64,000 nt of DNA. It comes from an uncultured Eubacteriales bacterium (GTDB lineage Bacteria; Bacillota; Clostridia; Lachnospirales; Lachnospiraceae). Location: NCBI GenBank assembly GCA_949292725.1, contig CASFAQ010000005.1:26590-90589 (forward strand), in the 5' to 3' direction. Each line of letters begins with the position of its first letter. Position 1 is the stretch's first letter. This document shows positions 47,480 through 57,045 of the stretch, one piece after another. Under the pieces are notes generated by a model. It made no database searches, was not told the origin of the DNA, and was given only the letters and a program-made list of their open reading frames with translations. Both the position numbers and the translations under genes were made by a program.

Positions 47480-48484
47480 ATGGGAAATGATCAGGTAATA
47501 GGTCAGGAACAGATTAAGAATTATATTAAAAAGGCCGTGAGTAAGGATAAGGTATCGCACGCTTATATTCTGTCCGGTGAAAAAGGGATGGGACGCATGA
47601 AGCTTGCAAAGTTTTTTGCGGCGTCGGTTCAGTGTACGGGAAGCAATCATGACGAAAATTTTGTGGGACCGTGCGGAGAGTGTCGTTCGTGCAGGCAGAT
47701 TAAGAGCGGCAATCATCCGGATGTTATTACGGTTGTGCAGGAAAAGAAGACGGGTATCGGAATTGACGAGATAAGACGTCAGGTCAATAATTCTGTTATC
47801 ATTAAGCCTTTTGCGGGACCATACAAGGTATATATCATACCTGATGCTGACAGAATGACGGAGCAGGCGCAGAATGCGCTTCTTAAAACCATAGAAGAGG
47901 CGCCGGAATATGTTATGTTCATACTTATTGCGGAGAACGTGTCAGGATTTCTGCCGACCATACTTTCAAGATGTGTGATGCTTAATATGCAGCCCGTTGG
48001 AGAAGCGGTTATCACAAGATATCTTATCGACAACTGCAAGCTTCCGGATTATGCGGCATACAGTCTTTCCGTTTTTGCACAGGGCAATATAGGAAAGGCT
48101 ATAAGATACGCATCAGACGGCGACTTTATGGAGCTTTTGAACAGTGTGCTCAGGGTGCTGAGAAGCCTTGATTCAAAGGGAATCAAGGAACTTATAGAGA
48201 TTATCAGGCATATTAAAGAAGAGCATTTTGATATAGAAGACTACCTTGACATAATGGTATTATGGTACAGGGACGTACTTTTGTATAAGGCGGTTAAGGA
48301 TAATAATATGCTTATCTTCAGGGATGAAGTCAGGTATATTTCGGCAGACGCCAAATTAAGGAGTTATGAGAATATAGAGAAATGCATAACAGCGATAGAG
48401 AAGGCTAAGGTAAGGATTAACGCCAATGTTAATTTTGACATAACGATGGAGCTGTTACTGATTACATTAAAGGAGATCTGGTAG
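47480..48484 (+). CDS. holB: DNA polymerase III delta' subunit
   Basis: A 334-residue clamp-loader subunit. It has the zinc cluster CGECRSCRQIKSGNHPD, AQNALLKTIEEAPEYVMFIL and ILSRC. The P-loop is degenerate (GEKGMGR), as often in delta', which does not hydrolyse ATP. Start ATG follows GGGG. It is 1 bp from ricT. Confidence 0.95.
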   Translation: MGNDQVIGQEQIKNYIKKAVSKDKVSHAYILSGEKGMGRMKLAKFFAASVQCTGSNHDENFVGPCGECRSCRQIKSGNHPDVITVVQEKKTGIGIDEIRRQVNNSVIIKPFAGPYKVYIIPDADRMTEQAQNALLKTIEEAPEYVMFILIAENVSGFLPTILSRCVMLNMQPVGEAVITRYLIDNCKLPDYAAYSLSVFAQGNIGKAIRYASDGDFMELLNSVLRVLRSLDSKGIKELIEIIRHIKEEHFDIEDYLDIMVLWYRDVLLYKAVKDNNMLIFRDEVRYISADAKLRSYENIEKCITAIEKAKVRINANVNFDITMELLLITLKEIW

Positions 48485-48485
48485 G

Positions 48486-49391
48486 ATGACGAAGATTATA
48501 GGAGTACGTTTCAGGCGTGCGGGAAAGGTGTATTTTTTCTCGCCGGGTGATCTGGATATAAAAAAGGATGATAATGTTATCGTAGAGACGTCAAGAGGAA
48601 TCGAGTATGGACAGGTTGTATCCGGTATAAGGGAAGTAGAGGACGAAAAGATAGTCACGCCCTTAAAGCCGGTTATAAGAATTGCCACCAAAGAGGATGA
48701 GGAGGTTAATGCCAATAATAAACTTAAAGAGAAGGAAGCTTATGGCATATGTCTTGAAAAAATTGCTCATTTTGGACTTGATATGAAGCTTATAGACGTG
48801 GAGTATACATTTGACAATAATAAAGTCCTGTTCTATTTTACGTCGGACGGCAGGGTGGATTTCAGAGAGTTAGTAAAATCGCTTGCAGCTGTATTTCGGA
48901 CGAGGATAGAGCTCAGGCAGATTGGTGTAAGGGATGAAACAAAGATTCTTGGAGGAATCGGAATATGCGGCAGGGTGCTGTGCTGTCACAGTTTTCTGTC
49001 GGAATTTGCTCCGGTTTCAATCAAGATGGCGAAGGAGCAGAATCTCTCGCTTAATCCAACCAAGATTTCAGGAATATGCGGCAGGCTGATGTGCTGCCTT
49101 AAGAATGAGGAAGAAGCTTATGAGGAATTGAACAGGACGCTTCCTAATACGGGCGATATCGTAAGGACCTCCGATAATCTGAAAGGAGAAGTGCTCGGTG
49201 TAAGCGTGCTTAAGCAGAAAGTCAAGGTGGTTGTTGAGCTTGATAATGATGAAAAGGAGATACGCGAATATCATGTAAGCGAGCTTAAATTCAAGACGAG
49301 GAGAAGGAAGGATAACGTAGAGGTCGATGATGAATTGAAGCAGTTGGAGATGCTTGAGAAAAAGGAAGGTAAGTCCAAATTAGATGAGTGA
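48486..49391 (+). CDS. ricT: RicT (YaaT), PSP1-domain RNA maturation factor
   Basis: A 301-residue PSP1 protein. The conserved cysteine set GGIGICGRVLCC and GICGRLMCC are the Fe-S ligands used in the RicAFT (Y) complex that assists RNase Y in mRNA maturation and influences sporulation. The C-terminus is charged. The last 8 bases overlap the methyltransferase gene. Confidence 0.96.
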   Translation: MTKIIGVRFRRAGKVYFFSPGDLDIKKDDNVIVETSRGIEYGQVVSGIREVEDEKIVTPLKPVIRIATKEDEEVNANNKLKEKEAYGICLEKIAHFGLDMKLIDVEYTFDNNKVLFYFTSDGRVDFRELVKSLAAVFRTRIELRQIGVRDETKILGGIGICGRVLCCHSFLSEFAPVSIKMAKEQNLSLNPTKISGICGRLMCCLKNEEEAYEELNRTLPNTGDIVRTSDNLKGEVLGVSVLKQKVKVVVELDNDEKEIREYHVSELKFKTRRRKDNVEVDDELKQLEMLEKKEGKSKLDE

Positions 49392-50124
49392 GATTGTATT
49401 GTTGCCGGGAGAGAGGCTTGACGACCTTCAACGCAATAATTGTCATATTATACAGAATCCGGATATGTTCTGCTTTGGAATGGACGCAGTTTTATTATCC
49501 GGATTTGTTAAGGTTAAAAAGGGCGAGACGGTTATGGATCTTGGCTGTGGAGGAGGTATAATACCCATCCTTCTTGAGGCAAAGACTGAGGGAGGGCATT
49601 TTACCGGACTTGAGATTCAGAGCAAGAGCGTGGACATGGCGAGAAGGAGTGTTGCGCTCAATAACCAGCAGGATAAAATCGATATAGTAGAAGGGGATAT
49701 AAAGGGGGCTGCAAAACTTTTTGGAGCTTCAACGTATGATGTTGTGGTTTCCAATCCGCCTTACATGACGGGCAGTCATGGAATCATAAATCCTGATGAG
49801 GCTAAGGCCATAGCAAGACATGAGATAAAGTGCACGCTTTCCGATGTTATAAGGGAAGGAGCAAGACTTTTAAAGCCCAACGGAAGATTCTATATGGTGC
49901 ACAGACCATTCAGGCTCGTAGATATTATCGTTACATTTGTACAGTATAAAATAGAGCCCAAAAGGATGAAATATGTACATCCGTACATCGATAAGGAGCC
50001 GCAGATGGTTCTCATAGAGGCGGTTAAGGGAGGTAAGCGCAGGCTTCTTGTGGAAAAGCCTGTAATTATATACAATGAGGACGGACAGTATACGGATGAG
50101 ATACGAACGGTATACGGATACTGA
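49384..50124 (+). CDS. tRNA1(Val) (adenine-N6)-methyltransferase-like protein (YabB)
   Basis: A 246-residue class I SAM methyltransferase: MDLGCGGGIIPILL for SAM binding and VVSNPPYMTG for amino-group methylation. Relatives modify A37 of tRNA-Val. It overlaps ricT and sits 38 bp before rsmI, as yabB does in Bacillus. Confidence 0.92.
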   Translation: MSEIVLLPGERLDDLQRNNCHIIQNPDMFCFGMDAVLLSGFVKVKKGETVMDLGCGGGIIPILLEAKTEGGHFTGLEIQSKSVDMARRSVALNNQQDKIDIVEGDIKGAAKLFGASTYDVVVSNPPYMTGSHGIINPDEAKAIARHEIKCTLSDVIREGARLLKPNGRFYMVHRPFRLVDIIVTFVQYKIEPKRMKYVHPYIDKEPQMVLIEAVKGGKRRLLVEKPVIIYNEDGQYTDEIRTVYGY

Positions 50125-50162
50125 TGCACACATCTTATCAAACAGCATAGAAGGAGAAGGAT

Positions 50163-51002
50163 ATGCCCGGAACATTATATATATGTGCAACTCCGATAGG
50201 CAATCTTGATGATATTACTTATCGGGTTGTAAATACTCTTAAGGAAGTTGATCTGATTGCTGCGGAGGATACGAGACACAGTATGAAGCTTATGACACAT
50301 TTTGACATACATACTCCGCTTACAAGTTATCATGAGCATAATAAGGTTGAAAAGGCGGCCAGACTGGTAAGCAGGATGCTGGAGGGCGTTGACGTTGCCA
50401 TAATTACGGATGCGGGAACCCCCGCAATATCCGATCCGGGTGAGGAGCTTGTAAGACAGGCTGTAAAGGCGGGCATTACGGTTACATCCCTTCCCGGAGC
50501 ATGCGCATGTATAACCGCGCTTACAATGTCAGCTCTTTCGTCGAGAAGATTTGCTTTTGAGGCATTTCTTCCTTCTGATAAAAAAGAACGAAGAGATGTG
50601 CTTGTCGAACTTGTGACGGAAACAAGAACAATCATTATATATGAGGCGCCTCATCATCTTAGGACAACGCTGTCAGAATTATATGAAACTCTTGGCAACA
50701 GAACCATAACCATATGCAGGGAGCTTACTAAAAGGCATGAGGAGTGCATATATACATGCATGGAAGAAGCCGTATCCATGTATGAGAATATTCCTCCGAG
50801 AGGGGAATATGTGCTTGTAATAAAAGGCGCCGACAGACAGGCCCTTGCTGACGAAAAGAGAAAAGGGTACATGAAGATGACCATAGATGAACATATGGAT
50901 ATGTATATGGAAAAGGGTATTGACAGAAAGGAAGCTATGAAGCTTGTGGCCAGGGACAGGGGAGTACCCAAGAGGGAGATATACAATAGTCTCATAGACT
51001 GA
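50163..51002 (+). CDS. rsmI: 16S rRNA (cytidine-2'-O)-methyltransferase RsmI
   Basis: A 279-residue tetrapyrrole-methylase-fold enzyme modifying C1402 of 16S rRNA. ATPIGNLDDITYR, AAEDTRHSMKLM, TDAGTPAISDPG and LPGACACITAL are in order. A terminator follows its stop directly. Confidence 0.97.
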   Translation: MPGTLYICATPIGNLDDITYRVVNTLKEVDLIAAEDTRHSMKLMTHFDIHTPLTSYHEHNKVEKAARLVSRMLEGVDVAIITDAGTPAISDPGEELVRQAVKAGITVTSLPGACACITALTMSALSSRRFAFEAFLPSDKKERRDVLVELVTETRTIIIYEAPHHLRTTLSELYETLGNRTITICRELTKRHEECIYTCMEEAVSMYENIPPRGEYVLVIKGADRQALADEKRKGYMKMTIDEHMDMYMEKGIDRKEAMKLVARDRGVPKREIYNSLID

Positions 51003-51003
51003 A

Positions 51004-51046
51004 AAAGCGTGCAGGTTCTGCCGTAGCAGACTTACACGCTTTCGTG
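51004..51046. terminator. Terminator between rsmI and abrB-like gene
   Basis: AAAGCGTG (51004-51011) with CACGCTTT (51035-51042) and an inner TCTGC/GCAGA stem, between convergent genes. Confidence 0.85.
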
Positions 51047-51067
51047 TACAGGGTACAATAAAGAATC

Positions 51068-51325
51068 TTAGTCTATCAGACCGATTATCCTTGCCATGTC
51101 TTCGATAGTCTTCTTAGATACGAGTTTTCCTTCGTAATCTATGAGATCCGTCGTTTCGCCGTTAAAAATATCTGCCGGCTTATATTTTCTAAGTACGACA
51201 TGGTCATCCTCGATGATAATCTCGAGAGGATCTTTTTCTTTGATCTCAAGGACTTTTCTCATCTCTTTAGGTATTACTATCCGGCCAAGATTATCAAGGT
51301 TACGAACAATTCCTGTGTTCCTCAT
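51068..51325 (-). CDS. AbrB-family transition-state regulator
   Basis: An 85-residue AbrB protein: MRNTGIVRNLDNLGRIVIPKEMRKVL is the DNA-binding swapped-hairpin dimer motif, followed by a short C-terminal oligomerisation part. It should repress post-exponential genes. GAGGT precedes the ATG at 51325; an upstream extension has no support. Position next to rsmI matches abrB in Bacillus. Confidence 0.93.
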   Translation of the reverse strand: MRNTGIVRNLDNLGRIVIPKEMRKVLEIKEKDPLEIIIEDDHVVLRKYKPADIFNGETTDLIDYEGKLVSKKTIEDMARIIGLID

Positions 51326-51441
51326 TATAAAATACCTCCAGTCATTTGTGATATAAGCATAATACCACACATGCTAAAATATGTCAATATATAACATTAT
51401 TTTAGCGACGAAAACATATACTGAAAGAAAAAGGTTTTATT

Positions 51442-52032
51442 ATGCTTAATAAATTATGGGGTCTTATGATAATGGCGGGGATATGCGTTGCCGCATTTAA
51501 CGGTCGTATAGGATATGTAAGCGCATCCGTAATTGATTCGGCAAAGGAGTCCGTAACATTGTGCATAACCATGCTTGGCATAATGGCTATGTGGACCGGA
51601 ATTATGAATATTGCAAAAAAGGCGGGTATTATGGGAGCGATGACGCGCATGATGATGCCTGTCATATCCTTTCTGTTTCCCGGCATACCAAAGGGGCATC
51701 CCGCATGTGAATACATAGCAGCCAATATAATAAGCAATATGCTGGGTCTTTCGTGGGCGGCAACACCGTCAGGTCTTAAAGCGATGGAGGAGATGAAAAA
51801 AATAAATGGCAAAAGCAGGGTTGCAAGTACTGATATGTGCACTTTTTTAATTATAAATATATCATCATTGCAGCTTATTCCTGTCAATATAATTGCCTAC
51901 AGGAGTCAGTACGGCTCTGCCTCCCCTACGGATATTATAGGCATGGGTCTTGTGGCAACAACCATATCAACTCTTGTCGGAGCGGCATTTTCTGTTATTG
52001 CGGCAAATTATGTAAAGAGGCATGGAGGGTAA
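51442..52032 (+). CDS. spmA: Spore maturation protein SpmA
   Basis: A 196-residue nucleoside-recognition (Gate) domain membrane protein with four or five helices. It contains NIISNMLGLSWAATPSGLKAM and the NISSLQLIPVN stretch typical of SpmA. With SpmB it is needed for core dehydration of spores. spmB begins 9 bp downstream. Confidence 0.94.
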   Translation: MLNKLWGLMIMAGICVAAFNGRIGYVSASVIDSAKESVTLCITMLGIMAMWTGIMNIAKKAGIMGAMTRMMMPVISFLFPGIPKGHPACEYIAANIISNMLGLSWAATPSGLKAMEEMKKINGKSRVASTDMCTFLIINISSLQLIPVNIIAYRSQYGSASPTDIIGMGLVATTISTLVGAAFSVIAANYVKRHGG

Positions 52033-52041
52033 TGGTCATAT

Positions 52042-52569
52042 ATGAATTTTATATACTATCTTTCCGACGGAATCATCCCATTCATATTTATCATTATAAT
52101 CGGTTATGGAATGTTAAATAAAGTGGATATATTTGATGAATTCGTAACCGGGGCCATGGACGGGCTGCGTACGGTCGTGTCAATACTCCCGACACTTATA
52201 GGGCTTATAGCGGCAGTGGGAATCCTGAGGGTTTCGGGGTGCCTTGATTATATTGCGGATATTATAAGGCCGGTTACGGATATGGCAGGGTTTCCCTCGG
52301 AGCTGGTACCGCTTTCGGTGGTTAAGATGTTCTCGTCATCAGCGGCAACGGGGCTCCTTTTAGATATATATAAGGAGTCGGGACCCGACAGCTATGTGGG
52401 TGTTCTTGCTTCGGTTATGATGAGCTGTTCCGAGACGATATTTTATACAATGAGCGTATATTTTATGACTGCCGGCGTAACCAGAACCAGATATACGCTT
52501 GCAGGAGCTCTGCTTGCAACATTTGCCGGGATTATGGCGTCGTTTGTTCTGGTCAATCAGGGATTATAA
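52042..52569 (+). CDS. spmB: Spore maturation protein SpmB
   Basis: A 175-residue Gate-domain membrane protein with FVTGAMDGLRTVVSILPTLI and MFSSSAATGLLLDIY, ending in MASFVLVNQGL. Works with SpmA. Its 3' end overlaps the convergent ispE gene by 13 bp. Confidence 0.94.
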   Translation: MNFIYYLSDGIIPFIFIIIIGYGMLNKVDIFDEFVTGAMDGLRTVVSILPTLIGLIAAVGILRVSGCLDYIADIIRPVTDMAGFPSELVPLSVVKMFSSSAATGLLLDIYKESGPDSYVGVLASVMMSCSETIFYTMSVYFMTAGVTRTRYTLAGALLATFAGIMASFVLVNQGL

Positions 52570-53420
52570 GGCGTTGTAACGGTGGTAAATATTCTGTCGA
52601 ATATGCGGTTACATGTATCCTTTGCAGCAATCGCGGTGGATTCATCTTCAAAAAATCCAAATACAGCAGGACCGCTCCCGCTCATCATTGAGACAAATGC
52701 GCCGGCATCCGTCATAACTTCTTTGATCTTATTGATCACCGGGTGAGCCGGTATGGTTACGGTTTCGAGGATATTGCCCATGAGGGCCGCCATTTCCCTG
52801 TGGTTATGCCCATTCATAGCAGTTATTATGCCGTCTGTGTCGGGATGGTATATATCGTCCGTAAGTTTAAGATTACCGTACACAAATCCGGTTGATACTT
52901 CTATATCCGGCTTGGCAATAAGGATATATATGCCGTCAAAGTGGGGAAGCGGGGTCAGTATATCGCCAATTCCCTCGGAAAGGGCAGTTCCCTGCATGAT
53001 GCAGTATGGTATGTCCGCACCAAGATTCTTTGAAAGCTTCATGAGAGTATCTTTTTCCGCGCCGATTGAGAACATGTCATTGAGGGCGATAAAACATGCT
53101 GCCGCATCGGTGCTTCCGCCCGCAAGACCTGCTGCAACAGGAATGTTCTTTGTAAGTTCAATATGAAGTGATACGTCTATGCCATATGTCTTTTTCATAA
53201 GACGTACGGCTTTCATAACAAGATTATTATCATCTGTAGGAAGCTTTGGGTCGCTGCATGCGAGGGTATCGTACCCGGTATCCGTTACGGTAAATCTCAG
53301 AGCGTCAAAGAGATTTATCGTCTGCATGATCATTTTAAGGTCATGATATCCGTCGCTTCTTTTTCTTATTACGTCAAGAGCGATATTAATTTTGGCAGGG
53401 GCATTGATTGTATATGGCAT
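52557..53420 (-). CDS. ispE: 4-diphosphocytidyl-2-C-methyl-D-erythritol kinase
   Basis: A 287-residue GHMP kinase of the MEP isoprenoid pathway. PAKINIALDV, the ATP loop PVAAGLAGGSTDAAA and MSGSGPAVFGFF are the three GHMP motifs. The ATG at 53420 (MPYTIN) is 7 bp from GGAGG; an ATG 6 bp further up is too close to it. Confidence 0.96.
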   Translation of the reverse strand: MPYTINAPAKINIALDVIRKRSDGYHDLKMIMQTINLFDALRFTVTDTGYDTLACSDPKLPTDDNNLVMKAVRLMKKTYGIDVSLHIELTKNIPVAAGLAGGSTDAAACFIALNDMFSIGAEKDTLMKLSKNLGADIPYCIMQGTALSEGIGDILTPLPHFDGIYILIAKPDIEVSTGFVYGNLKLTDDIYHPDTDGIITAMNGHNHREMAALMGNILETVTIPAHPVINKIKEVMTDAGAFVSMMSGSGPAVFGFFEDESTAIAAKDTCNRIFDRIFTTVTTPYNP

Positions 53421-53529
53421 ATTCATTCCTCCGATCGTAATTCTGTATGCTATTATAACACTCTTTATTTTAATTGTGTATATATTTGCAGAAACGGTCA
53501 AGAATTAATGAAAAGGAGTGTGAAATGCT

Positions 53530-54126
53530 ATGAAAAAGGTACTGATTACGTTAATATGCGTATTATCTGCGATATGTACGGTGGCAGTGACATCATATGG
53601 ATGTGAAGATGATACGCTCATCCCGCTTGATGGAAGAGTTGCGGATGATGTGTTGAGGTTTCATATAATTGCAAACAGTGACAGCGCTACGGACCAGAGG
53701 CTTAAATATATCGTAAGGGACGCGGTTGCCGGTAAGGTTGCAGACGATCTGCGGGATGAGGGTATCGGCGACAAATCATCTGCCGAAGCATATGTAAGCG
53801 AACATATGAATAGATATATCAATGAGGCAAGAAAGGCTCTGTGTGATAACGGCTGCTCTTACAGCGTAACCGGAACGGTGGGAAGATGGTGGTTTCCTGT
53901 AAAAATATACGGCAGTTACATATTTCCGGAGGGGGAATATGACGCAGTGCGGCTTATGATAGGAAAGGCTGAGGGAAAGAACTGGTGGTGCGTGCTTTTT
54001 CCGTCGCTGTGTGTGGTTGATGACGCGTACCAGGTTATCGGTGATGAAGAGGAAAAAGAAGATGAAGAAAATAAAAATGTGAAAATAAGGTTTCGTATTG
54101 TTGAATGGATACAGGATATGTGGTAA
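53530..54126 (+). CDS. spoIIR: Stage II sporulation protein R
   Basis: A 198-residue exported signalling protein: N-terminal signal sequence (about 1-23), then LRFHIIANSDSATDQRLKYIVRDAV and the GKNWWCVLFPSLC motif. Made in the forespore under sigma-F, it triggers SpoIIGA to process pro-sigma-E in the mother cell. An acidic stretch (EEEKEDEEN) interrupts the C-terminal part. Confidence 0.96.
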   Translation: MKKVLITLICVLSAICTVAVTSYGCEDDTLIPLDGRVADDVLRFHIIANSDSATDQRLKYIVRDAVAGKVADDLRDEGIGDKSSAEAYVSEHMNRYINEARKALCDNGCSYSVTGTVGRWWFPVKIYGSYIFPEGEYDAVRLMIGKAEGKNWWCVLFPSLCVVDDAYQVIGDEEEKEDEENKNVKIRFRIVEWIQDMW

Positions 54127-54170
54127 AGTATCCTTTAAGGCAGTGCCTGTATGAGGAGGGTAATATAAGT

Positions 54171-55247
54171 ATGAAAAAGAAAACAGTATGCGTTGTGTTC
54201 GGCGGGGAGTCATCAGAGCATGATGTCTCGTGTATGTCCGCCGATACAGTCATAAATAATATAAACAGGGATATATATGATGTTATCATGATTGGAATTA
54301 CCGGAGATGGAAGGTGGATTCTTACGGAAGACGTCAGTAAGGTAAAGGACGGCTCGTTTGAGAATGGCGGGACCAGAGCGTTTATTCTTCCTGATAACGG
54401 GATACAGGGAGTGCTTTTAAAGGATGATACGGGATATAGAATCGTACATATAGATGTGGTGTTTCCGGTGCTTCATGGTCTTTACGGAGAGGACGGAACG
54501 ATTCAGGGACTCCTGGAACTTGCAGGTATACCATATGTCGGCTGCGGTGTATTGGCGTCGGCTGCGTCCATGGATAAGCTTACGACCAAGAAGGTGGTAA
54601 ATGCGTTTTCCATACGACAGGCTGATTATGTGGCAGTGTTTGGTGAGGATTTTGCAGATATGGACGCCATATGCTCTAAGGTGGAGAGCGGGCTTTCGTA
54701 TCCGGTGTTCGTTAAACCTGCCAATGCGGGCTCGTCAGTAGGAGTAATGAAGGCGTCGGACCGTACTGAGCTTATAACTGCGCTTGAGAATGCACATTTG
54801 CATGATGGACGCATTCTGGTTGAGGAAGCAATATTTGGGCGCGAGATAGAGTGCGCGGTGCTTGAGACGGAGGATGGAATTGTGGCATCGGGTATAGGAG
54901 AGATACTTGCGGCGGCGGATTTTTATGACTATGACGCAAAGTACAATAATTCCGAGTCGTTAACGATCATAGATCCGGAGATGGATGATGCCGTGAAGGA
55001 AGGCATCCGCAAGGCGGCAGTCAGCATATTTAAGGAGCTGGCGTGCAAAGGGCTTGCAAGAGTAGATTTTTTCGTTGAAAATGATACTGACAGTATTGTA
55101 TTTAATGAGATTAACACAATGCCGGGATTTACCGGTATAAGCATGTATCCCATGTTGTGGGAGGCGCGCGGAATGGATAAAATGAATCTGGTTACTAAGC
55201 TTATAGAGTCGGCGGGATGCAGAAAAAAGAGCCTGATTCAGAAATGA
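54171..55247 (+). CDS. ddl: D-alanine-D-alanine ligase
   Basis: A 358-residue ATP-grasp enzyme. VFGGESSEHDVS, FPVLHGLYGEDGTIQGLLEL, KPANAGSSVGV and FNEINTMPGFT are the family blocks. GAGGAGG sets the ATG at 54171, 44 bp after spoIIR; earlier in-frame codons lie inside spoIIR. murI follows 7 bp later. Confidence 0.96.
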   Translation: MKKKTVCVVFGGESSEHDVSCMSADTVINNINRDIYDVIMIGITGDGRWILTEDVSKVKDGSFENGGTRAFILPDNGIQGVLLKDDTGYRIVHIDVVFPVLHGLYGEDGTIQGLLELAGIPYVGCGVLASAASMDKLTTKKVVNAFSIRQADYVAVFGEDFADMDAICSKVESGLSYPVFVKPANAGSSVGVMKASDRTELITALENAHLHDGRILVEEAIFGREIECAVLETEDGIVASGIGEILAAADFYDYDAKYNNSESLTIIDPEMDDAVKEGIRKAAVSIFKELACKGLARVDFFVENDTDSIVFNEINTMPGFTGISMYPMLWEARGMDKMNLVTKLIESAGCRKKSLIQK

Positions 55248-55254
55248 GGAGTAT

Positions 55255-56067
55255 ATGAATAATTCGCCAATCGGAGTATTTGATTCGGGAGTCGGAGGTC
55301 TTACGGTAGTAAGGGAGATCATAAGAGAGCTGCCTGAGGAAAGCATAGTGTATTTTGGAGATACGGCAAGAGTTCCGTATGGAAGCAAATCAAGGGAAAC
55401 GGTTACAAAATACTCAAGGCAGATAGTGCGATTTCTTAGAAGCAGGGAAGTAAAAGCCATCGTAATAGCGTGTAATACAGCCAGCGCATACGCTCTTCAT
55501 GAGGTTGCGCATGATATTGACATACCGGTTATCGGCGTTATAGAGCCGGGAGCGAAGGCTGCGGATAAAGTCACCCAAAACGGACGGATAGGGATAATCG
55601 CAACCGAAGGAACCGTAAGGAGTGGTACATATGAAAAGGTCCTTAAGCAGATTAATCCGAACCTCAAGGTTTTTTTAAAGGCCTGTCCTTTATTTGTTCC
55701 GCTTGTCGAGGAGGGCTGGAGATATGATTCGGTAACATATGAGGTTGCCGACAGATATCTTAACGATATCATGATGTATGATATAGACACACTGGTGCTT
55801 GGATGTACCCATTATCCTCTTATAAGAAGGATTATACAAAAGGTTGCGGGAGACGGGGTAACGCTTGTGAATCCGGCTTATGAGACTGCAAAGGAACTTG
55901 CCGGGGTGCTTTACGATAATGGAATTATGGCAGAGCAGAGCGTACCGGAATACAGGTTTTATGTAAGCGACAGCGTCAAGAAATTCAGCAGTTTTGCAGA
56001 GAGTATTCTTCCGTGCGATGTTGGCCATGTAGAGCGTGTCAATATGGAATATAATCAGGGGGATTGA
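55255..56067 (+). CDS. murI: Glutamate racemase
   Basis: A 270-residue cofactor-independent racemase producing D-Glu for peptidoglycan. FDSGVGGLTVV, the catalytic cysteines in ACNTASAYAL and LGCTHYPLI are present. Ribosome binding site GAGGAG. Together with ddl it gives a small wall-precursor unit. Confidence 0.97.
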   Translation: MNNSPIGVFDSGVGGLTVVREIIRELPEESIVYFGDTARVPYGSKSRETVTKYSRQIVRFLRSREVKAIVIACNTASAYALHEVAHDIDIPVIGVIEPGAKAADKVTQNGRIGIIATEGTVRSGTYEKVLKQINPNLKVFLKACPLFVPLVEEGWRYDSVTYEVADRYLNDIMMYDIDTLVLGCTHYPLIRRIIQKVAGDGVTLVNPAYETAKELAGVLYDNGIMAEQSVPEYRFYVSDSVKKFSSFAESILPCDVGHVERVNMEYNQGD

Positions 56068-56069
56068 GT

Positions 56070-56489
56070 ATGGGCAGGGATGTTATTGTCTCAATCATGG
56101 GCAATCATATGGTTAATGATGAGAATAACCCGGTTGAGATTCTGTCAAAAGGAAAGCTTTATACAAGAAATGGAAAGACACATATCAGATACGATGAGAC
56201 GGATGCAGAGAATAATATAATCAACTGTGCGATAATATATGACGACGCATCCGTTCATATAAGGAGGAGTGACAGCCTCGGAATCAACTGTATGATATTT
56301 GAAAAGGATCGTAATTGTGTAACGTCCTATCAGACGCCGTTTGGAAAGATGATTGCGGGATTCTCCACAAGACGGCTTGATATTACAAGGGACAAGAACG
56401 GAGAGAGCATTATGATAGATTATATGCTTGACATTAATTATACATACGTATCCGATTGCAATGTTGAGATACGTATCAGTTATATATAA
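56070..56489 (+). CDS. DUF1934 family protein (YwiB-like)
   Basis: A 139-residue calycin-type beta-barrel protein of unknown function; the family is common next to murI or in arginine-tRNA synthetase regions of Firmicutes. Visible are GKLYTRNGKTHIRYDE, YQTPFGKM and LDINYTYVSDCNVEIRI. The start at 56070 is 3 bp past the murI stop and uses GGGGG upstream; a TTG at 56064 is also possible. Confidence 0.8.
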   Translation: MGRDVIVSIMGNHMVNDENNPVEILSKGKLYTRNGKTHIRYDETDAENNIINCAIIYDDASVHIRRSDSLGINCMIFEKDRNCVTSYQTPFGKMIAGFSTRRLDITRDKNGESIMIDYMLDINYTYVSDCNVEIRISYI

Positions 56490-56500
56490 TGGTTATGTAT

Positions 56501-56551
56501 AATAAGAGGGTGTCCTCAAAAGTCGTTAGACTTTTTGGACACCTTCTTATT
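56501..56551. terminator. Long bidirectional terminator hairpin
   Basis: AATAAGAGGGTGTCC (56501-56515) pairs with GGACACCTTCTTATT (56537-56551), and the inner AAAAGTC/GACTTTT closes most of the loop, giving an almost complete 51-nt hairpin between convergent genes. Confidence 0.85.
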
Positions 56552-56553
56552 AT

Positions 56554-57045
56554 TTACTGTCTCTGTGCCTTCATTCTGAGTCTTGCAAGCAATCCGGTCT
56601 TTGTCTTAGACGGCGTCACAAGATTGTTACGCGAACTCTTTATGTCCATAATGTATATTCCGCTTACTACCGCCTTTACTTCCTTTTTTATGGGAAGCAG
56701 CGGAAAAATCTTCTCATCACATATGAGATTCATCATCTTAGGACCTATTCTTACTTTTGCAATAGGAAGTTTTGCAAATCTCATGTATTTTGGAGTTTTT
56801 TCCATAACAATGGATGGAAGTCCGGCCTCTTTAAGCTTCATACGTTTCTTGTCGATAATAAGCATTGAAACGACCTGAGAGGCCTGTTTCATCGCATCTT
56901 CATTGGCCGCCTGCTTTTTTTGCATCCTTCTTCCAATAATGCTAAGCACAATAAATATTGTCAGAAGAACAGCAAGTACTATAAGAACAACTGTAAGAAT
57001 CATACTCCATGCAAGCAGCACAAGGTTTGGTGCAGTATCGATCAT
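56554..57045 (-). CDS. Conserved hypothetical single-pass membrane protein
   Basis: A 163-residue protein not assigned to a family. It has an N-terminal hydrophobic segment (about 8-38), then basic residues and a cytoplasmic domain with KYMRFAKLPIAKVRIGPKMM and IFPLLPIKKEVKAVVSGIYI. It may be processed with or act beside PlsC: the ATG overlaps the plsC stop by 4 bp, so the two are coupled. No function inferred. Confidence 0.75.
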   Translation of the reverse strand: MIDTAPNLVLLAWSMILTVVLIVLAVLLTIFIVLSIIGRRMQKKQAANEDAMKQASQVVSMLIIDKKRMKLKEAGLPSIVMEKTPKYMRFAKLPIAKVRIGPKMMNLICDEKIFPLLPIKKEVKAVVSGIYIMDIKSSRNNLVTPSKTKTGLLARLRMKAQRQ

